From Actinotalea subterranea (GTDB lineage Bacteria > Actinomycetota > Actinomycetes > Actinomycetales > Cellulomonadaceae), in NCBI RefSeq assembly GCF_008364845.1, contig NZ_VTTP01000004.1:186001-250000 (forward strand): 64,000 bases of DNA, in the 5' to 3' direction. The notes under the pieces are model-generated. The model saw only the letters and a program-made list of their open reading frames with translations, searched no databases and was not told the origin of the DNA. Each line of letters begins with the position of its first letter. The first letter of the stretch is position 1. The position numbers and the translations under genes are program-made. Shown here one piece after another: positions 37,916-47,800 of the stretch.

Positions 37916-39559
37916 TCAGCCCGCGACGAGGTCCTCCGCGTCGATGATCCGGTACGCGTAGCCCTGCTCGGCGAGGAACCGCTGGCGGTGCGCCGCGAAC
38001 TCCTGGTCGACCGTGTCACGTGACACGACCGCGTAGAAGTGCGCCGTGCGCCCGTCGGCCTTGGGGCGCATGATCCGGCCGAGCCGCTGCGCCTCCTCCT
38101 GGCGTGACCCGAACGAGCCGCTGACCTGGATGGCGACGGCGGCCTCCGGCAGGTCGACCGAGAAGTTCGCGACCTTCGAGACGACCAGGCGTGTGACCTC
38201 GCCCGTGCGGAACGCCGCGAACAGCCGCTCGCGCTCGCGGACCGTCGTCGCACCCGTGATGAGGGGCGCGTCGAGGTGGTCGGCGAGGAGCTCGAGCTGG
38301 TCGAGGTACTGGCCGATGACGAGCACCTGGTCGTCGGGGTGCCGCGCGACGAGCTGCTCGACGACGCGGTTCTTGCCCGCGGCGCTCGCGGCGAGCCGGT
38401 ACTTGTCCTCGGGCTCCGCCGTCGCGTAGGCGAGGCGGTCGCCGTCGGGCAGCGTCAGCCGGACCTCGACGCAGTCGGCGGGCGCGATGTAGCCCTGGGC
38501 CTCGATGTCCTTCCAGGGCGCGTCGAACCGCTTGGGCCCGATGAGGGAGAACACCTCGTCCTCGCGGCCGTCCTCGCGCACGAGCGTCGCCGTCAGGCCG
38601 AGCCGGCGACGCGCCTGGAGGTCGGCGGTCATCCGGAAGATCGGCGCGGGCAGCAGGTGGACCTCGTCGTAGAGGATCAGGCCCCAGTCGCGCGCGTCGA
38701 GGAGCTCGAGGTGCGTGTAGACGCCCTTCCGGCGCGTCGTGAGGACCTGGTACGTCGCGATCGTGACGGGGCGGATCTCCTTGCGGGCACCGGAGTACTC
38801 GCCGATCTCGTCCTCGGTCAGGCTCGTGCGGCGCAGCAGCTCGTCGCGCCACTGCCGCGCCGAGACGGTGTTGGTCACCAGGATGAGGGTCGTGGTCTGG
38901 GACTGGGCCATCGCGCCCGCCCCGACGAGCGTCTTGCCCGCGCCGCAGGGGAGCACGACGACGCCGCTCCCGCCGTGCCAGAAGCTCTCGACGGCCTGGC
39001 GCTGGTAGGGCCGCAGCGACCAGCCGGTCTCGTCGAGCTCGATCGGGTGGGCCTCGCCGTCGACGTAGCCCGCGAGGTCCTCGACGGGCCAGCCGAGCTT
39101 GAGCAGCACCTGCTTGAGGTGGCCGCGCTCGCTCGGGTGGACCACGACGTCGTCGTCGTCCAGGCGCGTGCCGAGCAGGCCCGCGGTCCGGCGCGAGCGC
39201 AGGACCTCCTCGAGGACCGCGCGGTCGAGGGCGTGCAGCACGAGCCCGTGGACGGGGTGGCTGAGCAGCTGGAGCCGGCCGTACCGCGCCATCGTCTCGG
39301 CGACGTCCACGAGCAGCGAGTGCGGCACCGGGTAGCGCGAGTACTCGAGCAGGACGGCGACGACCTGCTCGGCGTCGTGCCCCGCGGCACGCGCGTTCCA
39401 CAGGCCGAGCGGGGTGAGCCGGTACGTGTGGACGTGCTCGGGCGCGCGCTCGAGCTCCGCGAAGGGGGCGATCGCGCGGCGGCACGCGGCCGCCGCCTCG
39501 TGGTCGATCTCGAGCAGGAGCGTCTTGTCGCTCTGCACGATGAGCGGGCCGTCAGTCAT
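37916..39559 (-). CDS. xpb: XPB/Ssl2-type DNA repair helicase
   Basis: Superfamily 2 DNA helicase of 547 residues. The N-terminal domain begins MTDGPLIVQSDKTLLLEIDH, nearly the same as the mycobacterial XPB I remember; helicase motifs include Walker A PCGAGKTLVG, DEVHLLP (DEVH box), GLTATLVRED (motif III) and QRLGRIMRPK (motif VI). It is a 3'-5' unwinding enzyme thought to act in DNA repair, possibly with a nuclease. It is downstream of the helicase-associated gene, 75 bases away on the same strand, the order also seen in mycobacteria. Confidence 0.95.
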   Translation of the reverse strand: MTDGPLIVQSDKTLLLEIDHEAAAACRRAIAPFAELERAPEHVHTYRLTPLGLWNARAAGHDAEQVVAVLLEYSRYPVPHSLLVDVAETMARYGRLQLLSHPVHGLVLHALDRAVLEEVLRSRRTAGLLGTRLDDDDVVVHPSERGHLKQVLLKLGWPVEDLAGYVDGEAHPIELDETGWSLRPYQRQAVESFWHGGSGVVVLPCGAGKTLVGAGAMAQSQTTTLILVTNTVSARQWRDELLRRTSLTEDEIGEYSGARKEIRPVTIATYQVLTTRRKGVYTHLELLDARDWGLILYDEVHLLPAPIFRMTADLQARRRLGLTATLVREDGREDEVFSLIGPKRFDAPWKDIEAQGYIAPADCVEVRLTLPDGDRLAYATAEPEDKYRLAASAAGKNRVVEQLVARHPDDQVLVIGQYLDQLELLADHLDAPLITGATTVRERERLFAAFRTGEVTRLVVSKVANFSVDLPEAAVAIQVSGSFGSRQEEAQRLGRIMRPKADGRTAHFYAVVSRDTVDQEFAAHRQRFLAEQGYAYRIIDAEDLVAG

Positions 39560-39634
39560 CTGTCTCCTCGGCGGAGGGTCCGCGGTCCCCGGCGGGGGAT
39601 CGGGTCATGCTGGTGGGGCGGGCGGCGGCTCGGC

Positions 39635-42208
39635 TCATGCGGGCGCGACGCCCGCGATGCGGTGCACCGCCACGGTCAGCTCGGCCTCGCGCTCCGCGTC
39701 GACGGCGCGCACGCGGCCCTCGTCGACGCGCAGCGGGCGGACCCGGCGTCGCGTGGTCGTCCCGGCGGGCCCGACGATCTCGAGCCACACCTCGCGTCCC
39801 TCGGCCGCCGCCTCCCGCAGGAGCGCCAACGCCAGGACGGGGTCGGGTGTTCCCGATCCCGTGCCGCCGTCCGGGCCGTCCCCGTCGCCGGTGCCGTCCG
39901 GGCCCTGCGTCCCGCCGCGCGCGATGACGGCGTTCTCGGCCTGGTCGGCCCGCAGCAGGTCCTTGGCGACGCGGCGCAGGCGACGGTCACGGGCCTCCTC
40001 GGCCGACGGTGCCTGGCGAGCGGCGGTCCCCGGCTGGGCGCGTCGCTGGCCGCGGGGTGCCCGGACGCGGTGCACGTCGGGCGCGGCGACCACGACGGTG
40101 CCCGTGGCGTCCTCCGTCACGGGGGCGAGCCCGCGCTCGCGGAGCGCGGCGAGCAGCGCGACGGGCGGTGCCTGTGCGGCGATGACCGTCGGTGCGAGCC
40201 GCACCAGGCCGAGGGCGCGCAGGGACCGGTCCTCGACGAGCCCGGCGAGCAGGGCGGGGTCCTCGGCGCGCAGGTACGACGACGCGACGCCGATGCGCAC
40301 GCGCCCGTGGCGACGCGCCACGTCGAGCACGAGGTACTCAAGGGGCTGCGGCACCCCCGTGCGGGCGTGCCGCGACAGCTCGGCGAGCAGGTCCTCGGCG
40401 GTCCGGCCGAGGTCGAGCGCGGAGCGGATGCTCGCCTCGGTGAACCGCACCGTGAGGCCCGCGCCGCGCGACTCGACGTGGGCCATGCGTTCGAGGACGT
40501 CGGCGAGGGCGGGCGAGGGCCGCCCGGGGACGATCCCGGTGAGGTCGCCCTGGAGCAGCACCTCGTCGACCGGTGGTGGCAGCTGGCCGGCGAGCGCGGC
40601 CGCGGGGGTGCGGGCCGGGCCGGGGTCCGCCCCCGGCCCACCGTCGCCGCCGCCGGGGTGCGCACCCGCGACCGCGTGCCCGTCGCCCCCGCCCGGGTGC
40701 CCGGTGCCGCCGTCCGCGTGCCCGACGACGAGGGCGCGTGCCGCGGTGCTCGTCGCGCCGGCCCCGAGGATGCCCAGCAGGCCCGCCTCGGTCAGCACCG
40801 CCTCGACGGCGTGCAGGGGCGGCGCGGATCGCGGCGAGCGCCAGCGCAGCACGTCGTGCACCTCCTCGGCCGCGAGCCCGGCCGGCAGGGACTCGGTGCC
40901 GGCGGCGGCGAGGACCTCCAGGACCGTCCGGCGCAGCCGGGGCGCCCAGGGCCTGCGGGTCTCGGGGTCGAGCGCGGCACGCAGCCCGCCGCGCTCGTCC
41001 CGGGTGCCCACGAGCCAGGGCGCGCGCTCGGACGCGAGCCACGCCTCGACGAGCGCCTCCCAGCGCTCGGGGAGCTCGAGGCGGAGCCAGTCGTCGGCGG
41101 ACGTGGTGGGGGCGAACGAGGGCGGGTCCTCGCCGTCCTCGGCGACGAGGCCCGCCGAGCCGGCGACCTCGACGACGAGCGCGGCGACGGCGTCGGTCAC
41201 GTCGAGGCGCGCGGCGAGCCGGCGCAGCTCGCGTGAGCCCAGCCCTCCGGCGCGCAGCACGGGCGGGGGCTCGGCGCCCCAGGCGGCGACGGTCGCGGCG
41301 ACGAGGCGGACGGCGTCCTCCGCGGCGCGTGCGGACTCGGCGTCGACGGTCGCGAGCGGGGTGGACCGGCCGTGGGGCGACGGTGCGAGGGGCGGCTCGC
41401 GGTGCGTGCGTCCCGCCCGGAGCGCGAGCGCGACCTCGCGCGGGAGCACGACGTGCTGCGGGTCGCCGACGGCGAGCAGGCCGTGCCGCAGGAGCCACTC
41501 GACGGCCGCTCGGCCCGGCCCCTGGTCGTTCCCGGCGGCGGGGGAGCGCCCGACGGGCGGTCCCCAGGCGAGCGCGTCGAGGACGGCTCTCGCCCCGGGT
41601 GGCGCGTCCGCGAGCAGGCGCTGGGCCGTCTCGGGGTCGGCGAGGTGCGCCGCGAGCGCCTCGACCGTGGTCACCGCTGCGTCGGGCTCGGGGGCACCGA
41701 CGTCGGCGGTGAGGCCCTCGAGGGCCTGGGGCGCGCGCCGCGCGAGGGTCGCGACGAGGCGCGGGCCGAGACCGGCCGGGTAGGGCCCGAGGGCGTCCTC
41801 GAGCCCGGGAGCGGGGTGCACGAGGGTGCTCGACGGCGTAGCGGAGCGGCCGCCCGTGCGGGGCGCGTCCGGCTCGGTCCACAGGAGCGCGAGACCCAGG
41901 GCCTGGTCGACGGCGCGTGCCGTGGTGTCGAGGTCCCCACCGGTCGCGTGGGCGAGCCGGGGCAGCGGGACGCCCGACGGGTCGGGTGCCCCCGCGACGC
42001 CGTCGAGCGCGAGGACGGCCTCGAGGACGGTGAGCACGCCGGCGTCGACGGTTGCGAGGGCCCGCTCGACGCTCCCGCGGTTCGCGACTCGGGCGGCCAG
42101 CGAGCGGACGGAGGCCGGCGGCGGGGACGCCAGGTCGGGGCGTGCGGCCAGCAGCGCGGCGAGCCCGTCCTCGCCGCGTGCGCGCAGGTGCTGCGTGAAC
42201 GTGGCCAT
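39635..42208 (-). CDS. Helicase-associated (Helicase_C_3) protein, XPB partner
   Basis: Large protein of 857 residues of the family that accompanies bacterial XPB. No helicase motifs are present. The N-terminal part is a set of winged-helix-like Ala/Leu-rich repeats (LRARGEDGLAALLAARPDLA, then SVRSLAARVANRGSVERAL); the C-terminal part (about 555-680) is the helicase-associated domain with VLLQGDLTGIVPGRPSPALADVLERMAHVESRG, and the end resembles a WYL-type beta region (VWLEIVGPAGTTTRRRVRPL). A TATCGT box (42221-42216, minus strand) lies seven bases before ATG 42208, consistent with a leaderless mRNA. Confidence 0.88.
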   Translation of the reverse strand: MATFTQHLRARGEDGLAALLAARPDLASPPPASVRSLAARVANRGSVERALATVDAGVLTVLEAVLALDGVAGAPDPSGVPLPRLAHATGGDLDTTARAVDQALGLALLWTEPDAPRTGGRSATPSSTLVHPAPGLEDALGPYPAGLGPRLVATLARRAPQALEGLTADVGAPEPDAAVTTVEALAAHLADPETAQRLLADAPPGARAVLDALAWGPPVGRSPAAGNDQGPGRAAVEWLLRHGLLAVGDPQHVVLPREVALALRAGRTHREPPLAPSPHGRSTPLATVDAESARAAEDAVRLVAATVAAWGAEPPPVLRAGGLGSRELRRLAARLDVTDAVAALVVEVAGSAGLVAEDGEDPPSFAPTTSADDWLRLELPERWEALVEAWLASERAPWLVGTRDERGGLRAALDPETRRPWAPRLRRTVLEVLAAAGTESLPAGLAAEEVHDVLRWRSPRSAPPLHAVEAVLTEAGLLGILGAGATSTAARALVVGHADGGTGHPGGGDGHAVAGAHPGGGDGGPGADPGPARTPAAALAGQLPPPVDEVLLQGDLTGIVPGRPSPALADVLERMAHVESRGAGLTVRFTEASIRSALDLGRTAEDLLAELSRHARTGVPQPLEYLVLDVARRHGRVRIGVASSYLRAEDPALLAGLVEDRSLRALGLVRLAPTVIAAQAPPVALLAALRERGLAPVTEDATGTVVVAAPDVHRVRAPRGQRRAQPGTAARQAPSAEEARDRRLRRVAKDLLRADQAENAVIARGGTQGPDGTGDGDGPDGGTGSGTPDPVLALALLREAAAEGREVWLEIVGPAGTTTRRRVRPLRVDEGRVRAVDAEREAELTVAVHRIAGVAPA

Positions 42209-42324
42209 CCGCACAACGATACGCAGCGTGCGGGGTCGTCCGCGCCGCCGACCGTGCCACCGACGCTGCCGCGGACCGCGCCACCGACCGCTGGGCCGGC
42301 CGCCCGGGGCCGCGCGCGTCCGGC

Positions 42325-42924
42325 TCAGCGCGGGCCGTGGGCCAGGCGCTGGATGCCGCCGACGGCCATGACGGCCGCGAGGTCGGCCTCGCGGGCGGCG
42401 TCGTGCCCCGCCTCGACGCGTGCGATGCAGTGGTTGACCAGGGCCATGAGCAGCGCGCCGACCTGCTCGTCGCGGTCGTCCGGGACGCCGAGGGACCGCG
42501 CGGCGTCCAGGAGCGGGCGTGCCGTGTCCTGGTGGCCGCGCATGAGCGAGGCGCGCACGGCCTCGGGCAGCCGCACGCCGGCGAGCGCCGCGGCGAGCCG
42601 GTGGTTGCCCTGGGCGGCGCTCGTGGCGGCCGCGGCGAAGTACAGGCGGACGAGGTCCTCGGGGGAGTCCGTCTCGCGCGTCGTCTCCTGGAGGGTGCGG
42701 TGCCAGCGCTCGAAGCCGTCGACGACGAGCGTCGCCAGGATGTCCTCGGCCGAGGAGAAGTAGGCGTACACCGAGGGGCGGGCGAGGCCCGTGCGCCCGG
42801 CCACGGAGGCGACGGTCACCGCTGCCCCGCCCCGCTCGAGCGCGAGGTCCTCGGCGGCGCGCAGGATCGCCGCGCGCTGCTTGGCGCGGTGCTCGGCGAC
42901 GGTGGGCTCGGTGATCCTGGGCAT
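42325..42924 (-). CDS. TetR family transcriptional regulator
   Basis: Repressor of 199 residues. The N-terminal helix-turn-helix reads RAAILRAAEDLALERGGAAVTVASVAGRTGLARPSVYAYF, a classic TetR signature; the rest is an all-helical ligand domain. The ligand is unknown. It is divergent from the small membrane-protein gene at 43086, and the palindrome at 43003-43016 between them is a likely operator for both. ATG 42924 was chosen since the extra in-frame residues upstream to 42960 are not family-like. Confidence 0.92.
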   Translation of the reverse strand: MPRITEPTVAEHRAKQRAAILRAAEDLALERGGAAVTVASVAGRTGLARPSVYAYFSSAEDILATLVVDGFERWHRTLQETTRETDSPEDLVRLYFAAAATSAAQGNHRLAAALAGVRLPEAVRASLMRGHQDTARPLLDAARSLGVPDDRDEQVGALLMALVNHCIARVEAGHDAAREADLAAVMAVGGIQRLAHGPR

Positions 42925-42994
42925 CGGACGGTCATCATGGCGCACCGGTCGGGTCCGCACGGGGCTGTGCGGTCCGCCGGTGCTGACGTGCGCC

Positions 42995-43016
42995 TAGGAT
43001 ACCGACAGGGCTGTCG
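42995..43016 (+). promoter_or_regulatory. Promoter and likely TetR operator
   Basis: TAGGAT at 42995-43000 is a good -10 box for the gene at 43086. CGACA-GGGC-TGTCG at 43003-43016 is a perfect palindrome covering the expected start of transcription. This position suits repression by the divergent TetR protein. Confidence 0.6.
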
Positions 43017-43085
43017 ACAAACGTCGCCCTCCTGCGTCGGCACCGGCCCGCCGCACCTCGACCCGTCTCGACCCTGGGAGCCACC

Positions 43086-43427
43086 GTGGAGATCCTCAAG
43101 AACGTCGCCCTCGTCCTGCACTTCGTGGGGCTCGCGAGCATCCTCGGGGCCTTCATGGTCCAGATGAAGGCGCCGACGAAGCGGATCGACGCGGCGATGT
43201 TCCACGGCGCGCTCACGCAGCTCGTCACGGGCCTCGCGCTCGTCGGGATCAACGAGGCCCTGGGCGCGGACGTGAACAACCCGAAGGTCGGCACCAAGCT
43301 CGTCGTGCTCCTGGTCATCACGGCCCTGGTGTGGCGCAACCGCAAGGCGCAGAGCGTCTCGACCGCCGTGTGGGGCGCCGTCGGCGGCCTCACGCTGCTC
43401 AACGTGGTCGTCGCCGTCTTCTGGTGA
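43086..43427 (+). CDS. Small integral membrane protein
   Basis: Protein of 113 residues with four hydrophobic segments (about 5-24, 41-55, 68-83 and 93-113). VEILKNVALVLHFVGLASILGAFM and the His in LHFVG and FHGALTQLVTG are reminiscent of small haem- or quinone-linked membrane proteins, but I do not recognise a characterised family. I recall a similar small membrane protein near cspB in mycobacteria. GTG 43086 follows GGGAG by several bases. Expression is probably controlled by the divergent TetR protein through the palindrome at 43003. Confidence 0.72.
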   Translation: MEILKNVALVLHFVGLASILGAFMVQMKAPTKRIDAAMFHGALTQLVTGLALVGINEALGADVNNPKVGTKLVVLLVITALVWRNRKAQSVSTAVWGAVGGLTLLNVVVAVFW

Positions 43428-43479
43428 CGGGCGCCGCGCGGCCGGGCAGCACAGCCACGGACCGCGCGCGAGCAATGGT

Positions 43480-43517
43480 GGGGACCAGGGTCGGCGGCGG
43501 CCGGTAGCCTGGTCCCC
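43480..43517 (+). terminator. Inverted repeat overlapping a promoter
   Basis: GGGGACCAGG (43480-43489) and CCTGGTCCCC (43508-43517) are exact complements with an 18-base spacer. It may terminate the preceding gene. The right arm overlaps a TAGCCT -10 box (43505-43510) for the cold-shock-like operon, so it could also be an operator. Confidence 0.6.
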
Positions 43518-43548
43518 GTACGTTTCCGACGATCCGTCAGGGGTTCTG

Positions 43549-43932
43549 GTGCCAACCGGCAAGGTCAAGTGGTTCGACGCCGAGCGCGGCTTCGGCTTCA
43601 TCGCCAGCGACGAGGGCGATGAGGTGTTCCTGCATGCGTCCGCGCTGCCTGCCGGGTCGGCCTCCCCGAAGCCCGGGACCAAGGTCGAGTTCGGCGTGGC
43701 CGACGGCCGCCGGGGCCCGCAGGCGCTGTCCGTGACGGTGCTCGACCCGCTGCCGTCCGTCGTCAAGGCGCAGCGCAAGCCCGCGGACGACATGGCGGTC
43801 ATCGTCGAGGACCTCATCAAGGTCCTGGACTCGGTCGGCAACGGCATGCGCCGCGGCCGGTACCCCGAGAAGGCGAAGGCGACCCAGGTCGCGACCCTCC
43901 TGCGCGCCGTCGCCGACGACCTCGAGGCCTGA
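43549..43932 (+). CDS. Cold-shock-domain protein with C-terminal extension
   Basis: Protein of 127 residues. Residues 1-65 are a cold-shock domain (TGKVKWFDAERGFGFIASDEG, then EVFLHASAL; RNP1 intact, RNP2 as VFLHA). The last 60 residues form a helical extension (DDMAVIVEDLIKVLDSVGNGMRRGRYPEKAKATQVATLLRAVADDLEA) absent from ordinary CspA. It resembles mycobacterial CspB by position and size. GTG 43549 has AGGGG upstream. The next gene starts one base after its stop (TGAGATG), so it heads a four-gene coupled operon with DUF3027, the Hsp90-like ATPase and an MFS exporter. Confidence 0.9.
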   Translation: MPTGKVKWFDAERGFGFIASDEGDEVFLHASALPAGSASPKPGTKVEFGVADGRRGPQALSVTVLDPLPSVVKAQRKPADDMAVIVEDLIKVLDSVGNGMRRGRYPEKAKATQVATLLRAVADDLEA

Positions 43933-43933
43933 G

Positions 43934-44896
43934 ATGGCCACCGTGACGAAGGACGCCGTGCTGGCCTCGGCCGTCGACGCCGCGCGCGCCGCGGCCGAGC
44001 AGGTCGCCGAGCGCCCCGAGCTCGTGGGCGAGTACCTCGGCCTCGTCGTCGAGGGCGAGCGGCTCGTGTCGCACCGGTTCGCGACGACGGCGCCGGGCTA
44101 CCGCGGCTGGCACTGGGCCGTGACCGTCGCGCGCGCGCCGCGGGCCCGCACGGCGACCATCTGCGAGATCGACCTCCTGCCGGGCGACGACGCGATCCTG
44201 GCCCCGCCGTGGGTCCCGTGGTCGGAGCGGCTGCGCCCGGGCGACCTGGGCCCCGGCGACGTGCTGCCCTACCTGGCCGACGACGACCGCCTCGAGCAGG
44301 GCTACGAGGCCACGGGCGAGGCGGACTCCGACGAGCTCGCGCTGTTCGAGCTGGGCCTCGGCCGCGAGCGCGTGCTGTCGCCGTGGGGCCGCTCCGAGGC
44401 CGCGCGCCGCTGGTACGCGGGCTCCCACGGCCCGATGGCCCCCACGGCCGTCGCCGCGAGCGCCCCGTGCTCCACGTGCGCGTTCCTCGTGCTGATGGCG
44501 GGCTCGCTCCGCACCGAGTTCGGCGTGTGCGCCAACGAGTGGTCGCCCGACGACGGCCGGGTCGTGAGCATGGACCACGGCTGCGGCGCCCACTCCCAGA
44601 CGGACGTCGCCGCCGGGCCGAGCGACTGGCCCGACCCCGCGCCGATCGTCGACGAGATGGACCTCGAGATCGTCAAGCTGCTCGACGACGAGGCCCAGAC
44701 CGCCGCCGCCGCTGAGCCGGAGGTGCCCGAGGCCGGGACCCCGGTCGACGCCGAGCCCGACGCACTGGAGGCCGGGACCCCGGTCGACGCCGAGCCCACG
44801 GTCGCAGCCCTGCCGGTCCCTGAGGCCGAGGTGCCGACGGACGCGGTGGGTACGGACGAGCCGGTCCAGCCGGAGCCGGTCACCGACGAGGAGTGA
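43934..44896 (+). CDS. DUF3027 domain protein
   Basis: Actinobacterial protein of 320 residues of unknown function. The conserved part (about 1-240) includes GYRGWHWAVTVARAPRARTATICEIDLLPGDDAI, PWVPWSERLRPGDLGPGD and a cysteine set (APCSTCAFLV, FGVCANEWSPDDGRVVSMDHGCGAHS) that looks like a metal-binding site, perhaps zinc. The C-terminal tail of about 75 residues is acidic and Pro/Val-rich, with a perfect 30-base tandem repeat. It sits one base after the cold-shock-like gene and overlaps the next start by GTGA. The cysteines and the link to a nucleic-acid-binding protein suggest an RNA- or DNA-related role; this is inference. Confidence 0.85.
   Translation: MATVTKDAVLASAVDAARAAAEQVAERPELVGEYLGLVVEGERLVSHRFATTAPGYRGWHWAVTVARAPRARTATICEIDLLPGDDAILAPPWVPWSERLRPGDLGPGDVLPYLADDDRLEQGYEATGEADSDELALFELGLGRERVLSPWGRSEAARRWYAGSHGPMAPTAVAASAPCSTCAFLVLMAGSLRTEFGVCANEWSPDDGRVVSMDHGCGAHSQTDVAAGPSDWPDPAPIVDEMDLEIVKLLDDEAQTAAAAEPEVPEAGTPVDAEPDALEAGTPVDAEPTVAALPVPEAEVPTDAVGTDEPVQPEPVTDEE
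44729..44797 (+). repeat. Perfect 30-base direct repeat in the DUF3027 tail
   Basis: Two identical 30-base copies (44729-44758 and 44768-44797), period 39, each encoding EAGTPVDAEP. The repeat keeps frame and lies in the disordered acidic tail. Confidence 0.9.
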
Positions 44897-47800
44897 CCGC
44901 GGACCCGTTCGGCACGGCGCGCCTGCGCTCCGCCGTCCTGGACGCCTGGTCCGCGAGCCCCGCACGCTTCCGGGAGGACGCGAACGCCGAGGAGGACCAC
45001 GCCCGCGGGTACTACCGCGACCGTGTGGTCGTCGAGCTCGCCCAGAACGCGCGGGACGCCGCCGCACGCCGCGGCGTCCCCGGGCGGCTCCTCCTGCGCC
45101 TGCGCACCACGCCTGACGGACGCGGCACGCTCGTCGCGCTCAACACCGGCGCTCCCCTGGACGCCGACGGCGTCGCGTCGCTCGCGTCCCTGCGCGCCTC
45201 CGCCAAGCGCGACGCCGACGCGACGATCACGCGGGGCACTGCGGGCACTGCGGGCACTGCGGGCGCTGGGGGCGCTGGGGGCGCAGGCGCCATGGGCACC
45301 GTGCCCGCGGTGGACACCGGCACAGTTGGTCGGTTCGGCGTGGGGTTCGCCGCCGTCCGCGCCGTCGCCGACGAGGTCACCGTCGTCACCCGCGCCGACG
45401 GATCCCCAACGGCACCGCCGGCCCACACGGCCGTGCACTTCTCGGTCGCCCGCACGGCCGAGGCGCTGCGATCCGCCGCCCCGGCCCTCGCGGCCGAGGT
45501 CGCGCGGCGCGGCGGCTCGCTGCCGGCCCTGCGCCTCCCGTTCGCAGGACCCCACGAGGGCGTCGGCGGCGACGTGCTCGAGGGCGTGTGGGACACCGCC
45601 GTCGTCCTGGAGCTGCGCGACGCGTCCGCGGTGCGCGCCGTCCGTGACCAGCTCGCGGCCGTGGGCGACCCGCTCCTCCTCGCCCTCCCGGGCCTCGACA
45701 CGGTCGAGGCCGACGCGGACGGCGACCTCCGCGTGGTCGCCGACGTCCGCCGCCGCTGGGTCGTCGCGACGCGCTCCGGCCTGCTCGACACCTCGCTCCT
45801 GGCGGACCGCCCGGTCGAGGAGCGTGACCGCCGCGCCTGGCAGGTGACCTGGGCCGTCCCGCGCCCGACGGGCGGGGAGCTCGCACGTGCGACGACGGCA
45901 CCGTGGCCGGCGGTCGTGCACGCCCCGACGCCCACGGACGAGCCGTGCACCGTGCCCGCGCTGCTCGTCGCGACGTTCCCGCTCGACCCCGCGCGACGCC
46001 ACGTCGCCCCGGGTGGCCTGACCGACGCACTCGTCGGGCACGCCGGCCGGGTCTGGGTGGACCTGCTCGAGGCGTGCCGCGACGCCGGCGAGGACCCCGC
46101 ACCCGACCCGCTCGACCTCGTCCCCACGGGCCTGCCCGCGGGCGCGCTCGACGCGGCCCTGCGGGAGGTCGTGGTCGAGGCGAGCCGCACCGCCCCCGTG
46201 CTCCTGCCCGTGGACGGCGGCCCCGCGTTCGCCGCGCGAGACGCCCTCGTGCTGGACGGTCCCGGCGCCGACGACCGCGCCGTCGTCGAGGCCGTCGGGG
46301 CCTGGGTGCCGAACCTCGTGGACCTCGACCCCCGGCACCGCACGCTGGTCGGTGTCCTGCGCATCGCCCGCACGGACCTCGCCGACGTCGTGCACGGCCT
46401 GCCGACCCTGGAACCCGCCCGCCAGCGCGTGCTCTACGAGGCGTTCGCGCACGCCGACGCCGCGACCCTCGAGCAGCTCGCGACCCTGCCCGTGCCGCTC
46501 GTCGACGGGCGCACGGTGCGGGGCGCGCGCGGGCTCGTCCTCGTCGACGCGGACGTCCCGGCTGACGTCCTGCGGACCCTCGCGGCCTGGGGGCTGCGCA
46601 TCGTGGACCCGGGCGCGGCGCACCCGGTCCTCGAGCGTCTCGGCGCGACGCGCGCCGGCGTCGCAGGGCTCCTGCGGCACCCGGTCGTGCGGCAGCAGGT
46701 CCTCGACGCCGACCCCGACGAGCCGGACGACGAGCTGCCGGGCGACGAGCCCGTGGCCGAGGTCGTGCTCGGGCTCGTGGGTGCGGCGCTCGACGCCGGC
46801 GTCCACCTCGACCCGGCGCCCTGGTGGGGCGAGCTGCTGCTGCGCGCCGACGACGGCGACATGGCACCGGCGCGCGGGCTCGTGCGGCCGGGGTCGGACG
46901 CGGCGCACTGGTTCGACCCCGACGTTCTGCCGGAGGTCGCCGCGGACCTCGTCGAACGCTGGGGTCCCGCGCTCGATGTCGTCGGCGTCCGCAGCGGCCT
47001 CACCGTGGTGCGCCTCGGTGCCCCTGCGGCGTCGGCGCGGACCGGCGCGCACCCGGGCGCGGGCGCCGGGCCGGAGGCCACGGGTCCGGGCGAGCGCCTC
47101 GAGGAGGACGACGAGCTGCTGACCGAGGCGCTCCCCGGCTGGGACGGGTACGTCGCGCTGCTCGAGGACGCGGGCGTCGAGGACGTCACCGAGCTGGAGC
47201 TCCTGGCCGTCGCCGACCTCGACGCGGTGCGGCCCGAGCGGTGGGTGGACGTGCTGGTCGCACTCGCCTCGGGCGACGCGCGACGCGCGCTGCTCCAGCG
47301 GGTGCGTCCGCCCGACGCGCGGCGCGCACCCGGTGGCCTGCCGTCGTACACGGCGTGGTGGCTGCGCGAGCGTTCGGGTCTCGGCCTCGGCCGACCGTTC
47401 CTCGCCGAGGCGTCCGAGCGCGCCACCGACGGGTCCCGCCCAGGCCCCGACACCTCCGAGCGGCCCGCCCACGGGTCCGGCCGGGCCGCCCGCGCGGACG
47501 CTCAGGTCGGCGTGGTCGCGCTGCTCGGGCCACCGCCCGCCGTCCTCGCGGGCCTCGACGACGCGGTGCTGCGCGCGCTCGGCGGCGTGACGTCGGTCGA
47601 CGCGCTGCCGGCGGCGGACTGGCCGGCCGTGCTCGACGTCCTCCCGCCGGTCGGTCGGCCCGTCGACGCGGTGACCGCGACGCAGGTGTGGCGCGGGCTG
47701 GTGCGGGTCGCCGACGAGGGCCTGGAGCTCGACGTGGACCGGCTGCCCGCCATCGTCGACGGCGCGCCGACGATGGTCGCGGCCGAGGACGTCGCGGTGG

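Noticed and set aside
38276-41236. Open frame of 986 codons on the plus strand opposite the XPB helicase and its partner
   Set aside because: Charged, low-complexity translation with no motif; both minus-strand genes have clear family signatures.
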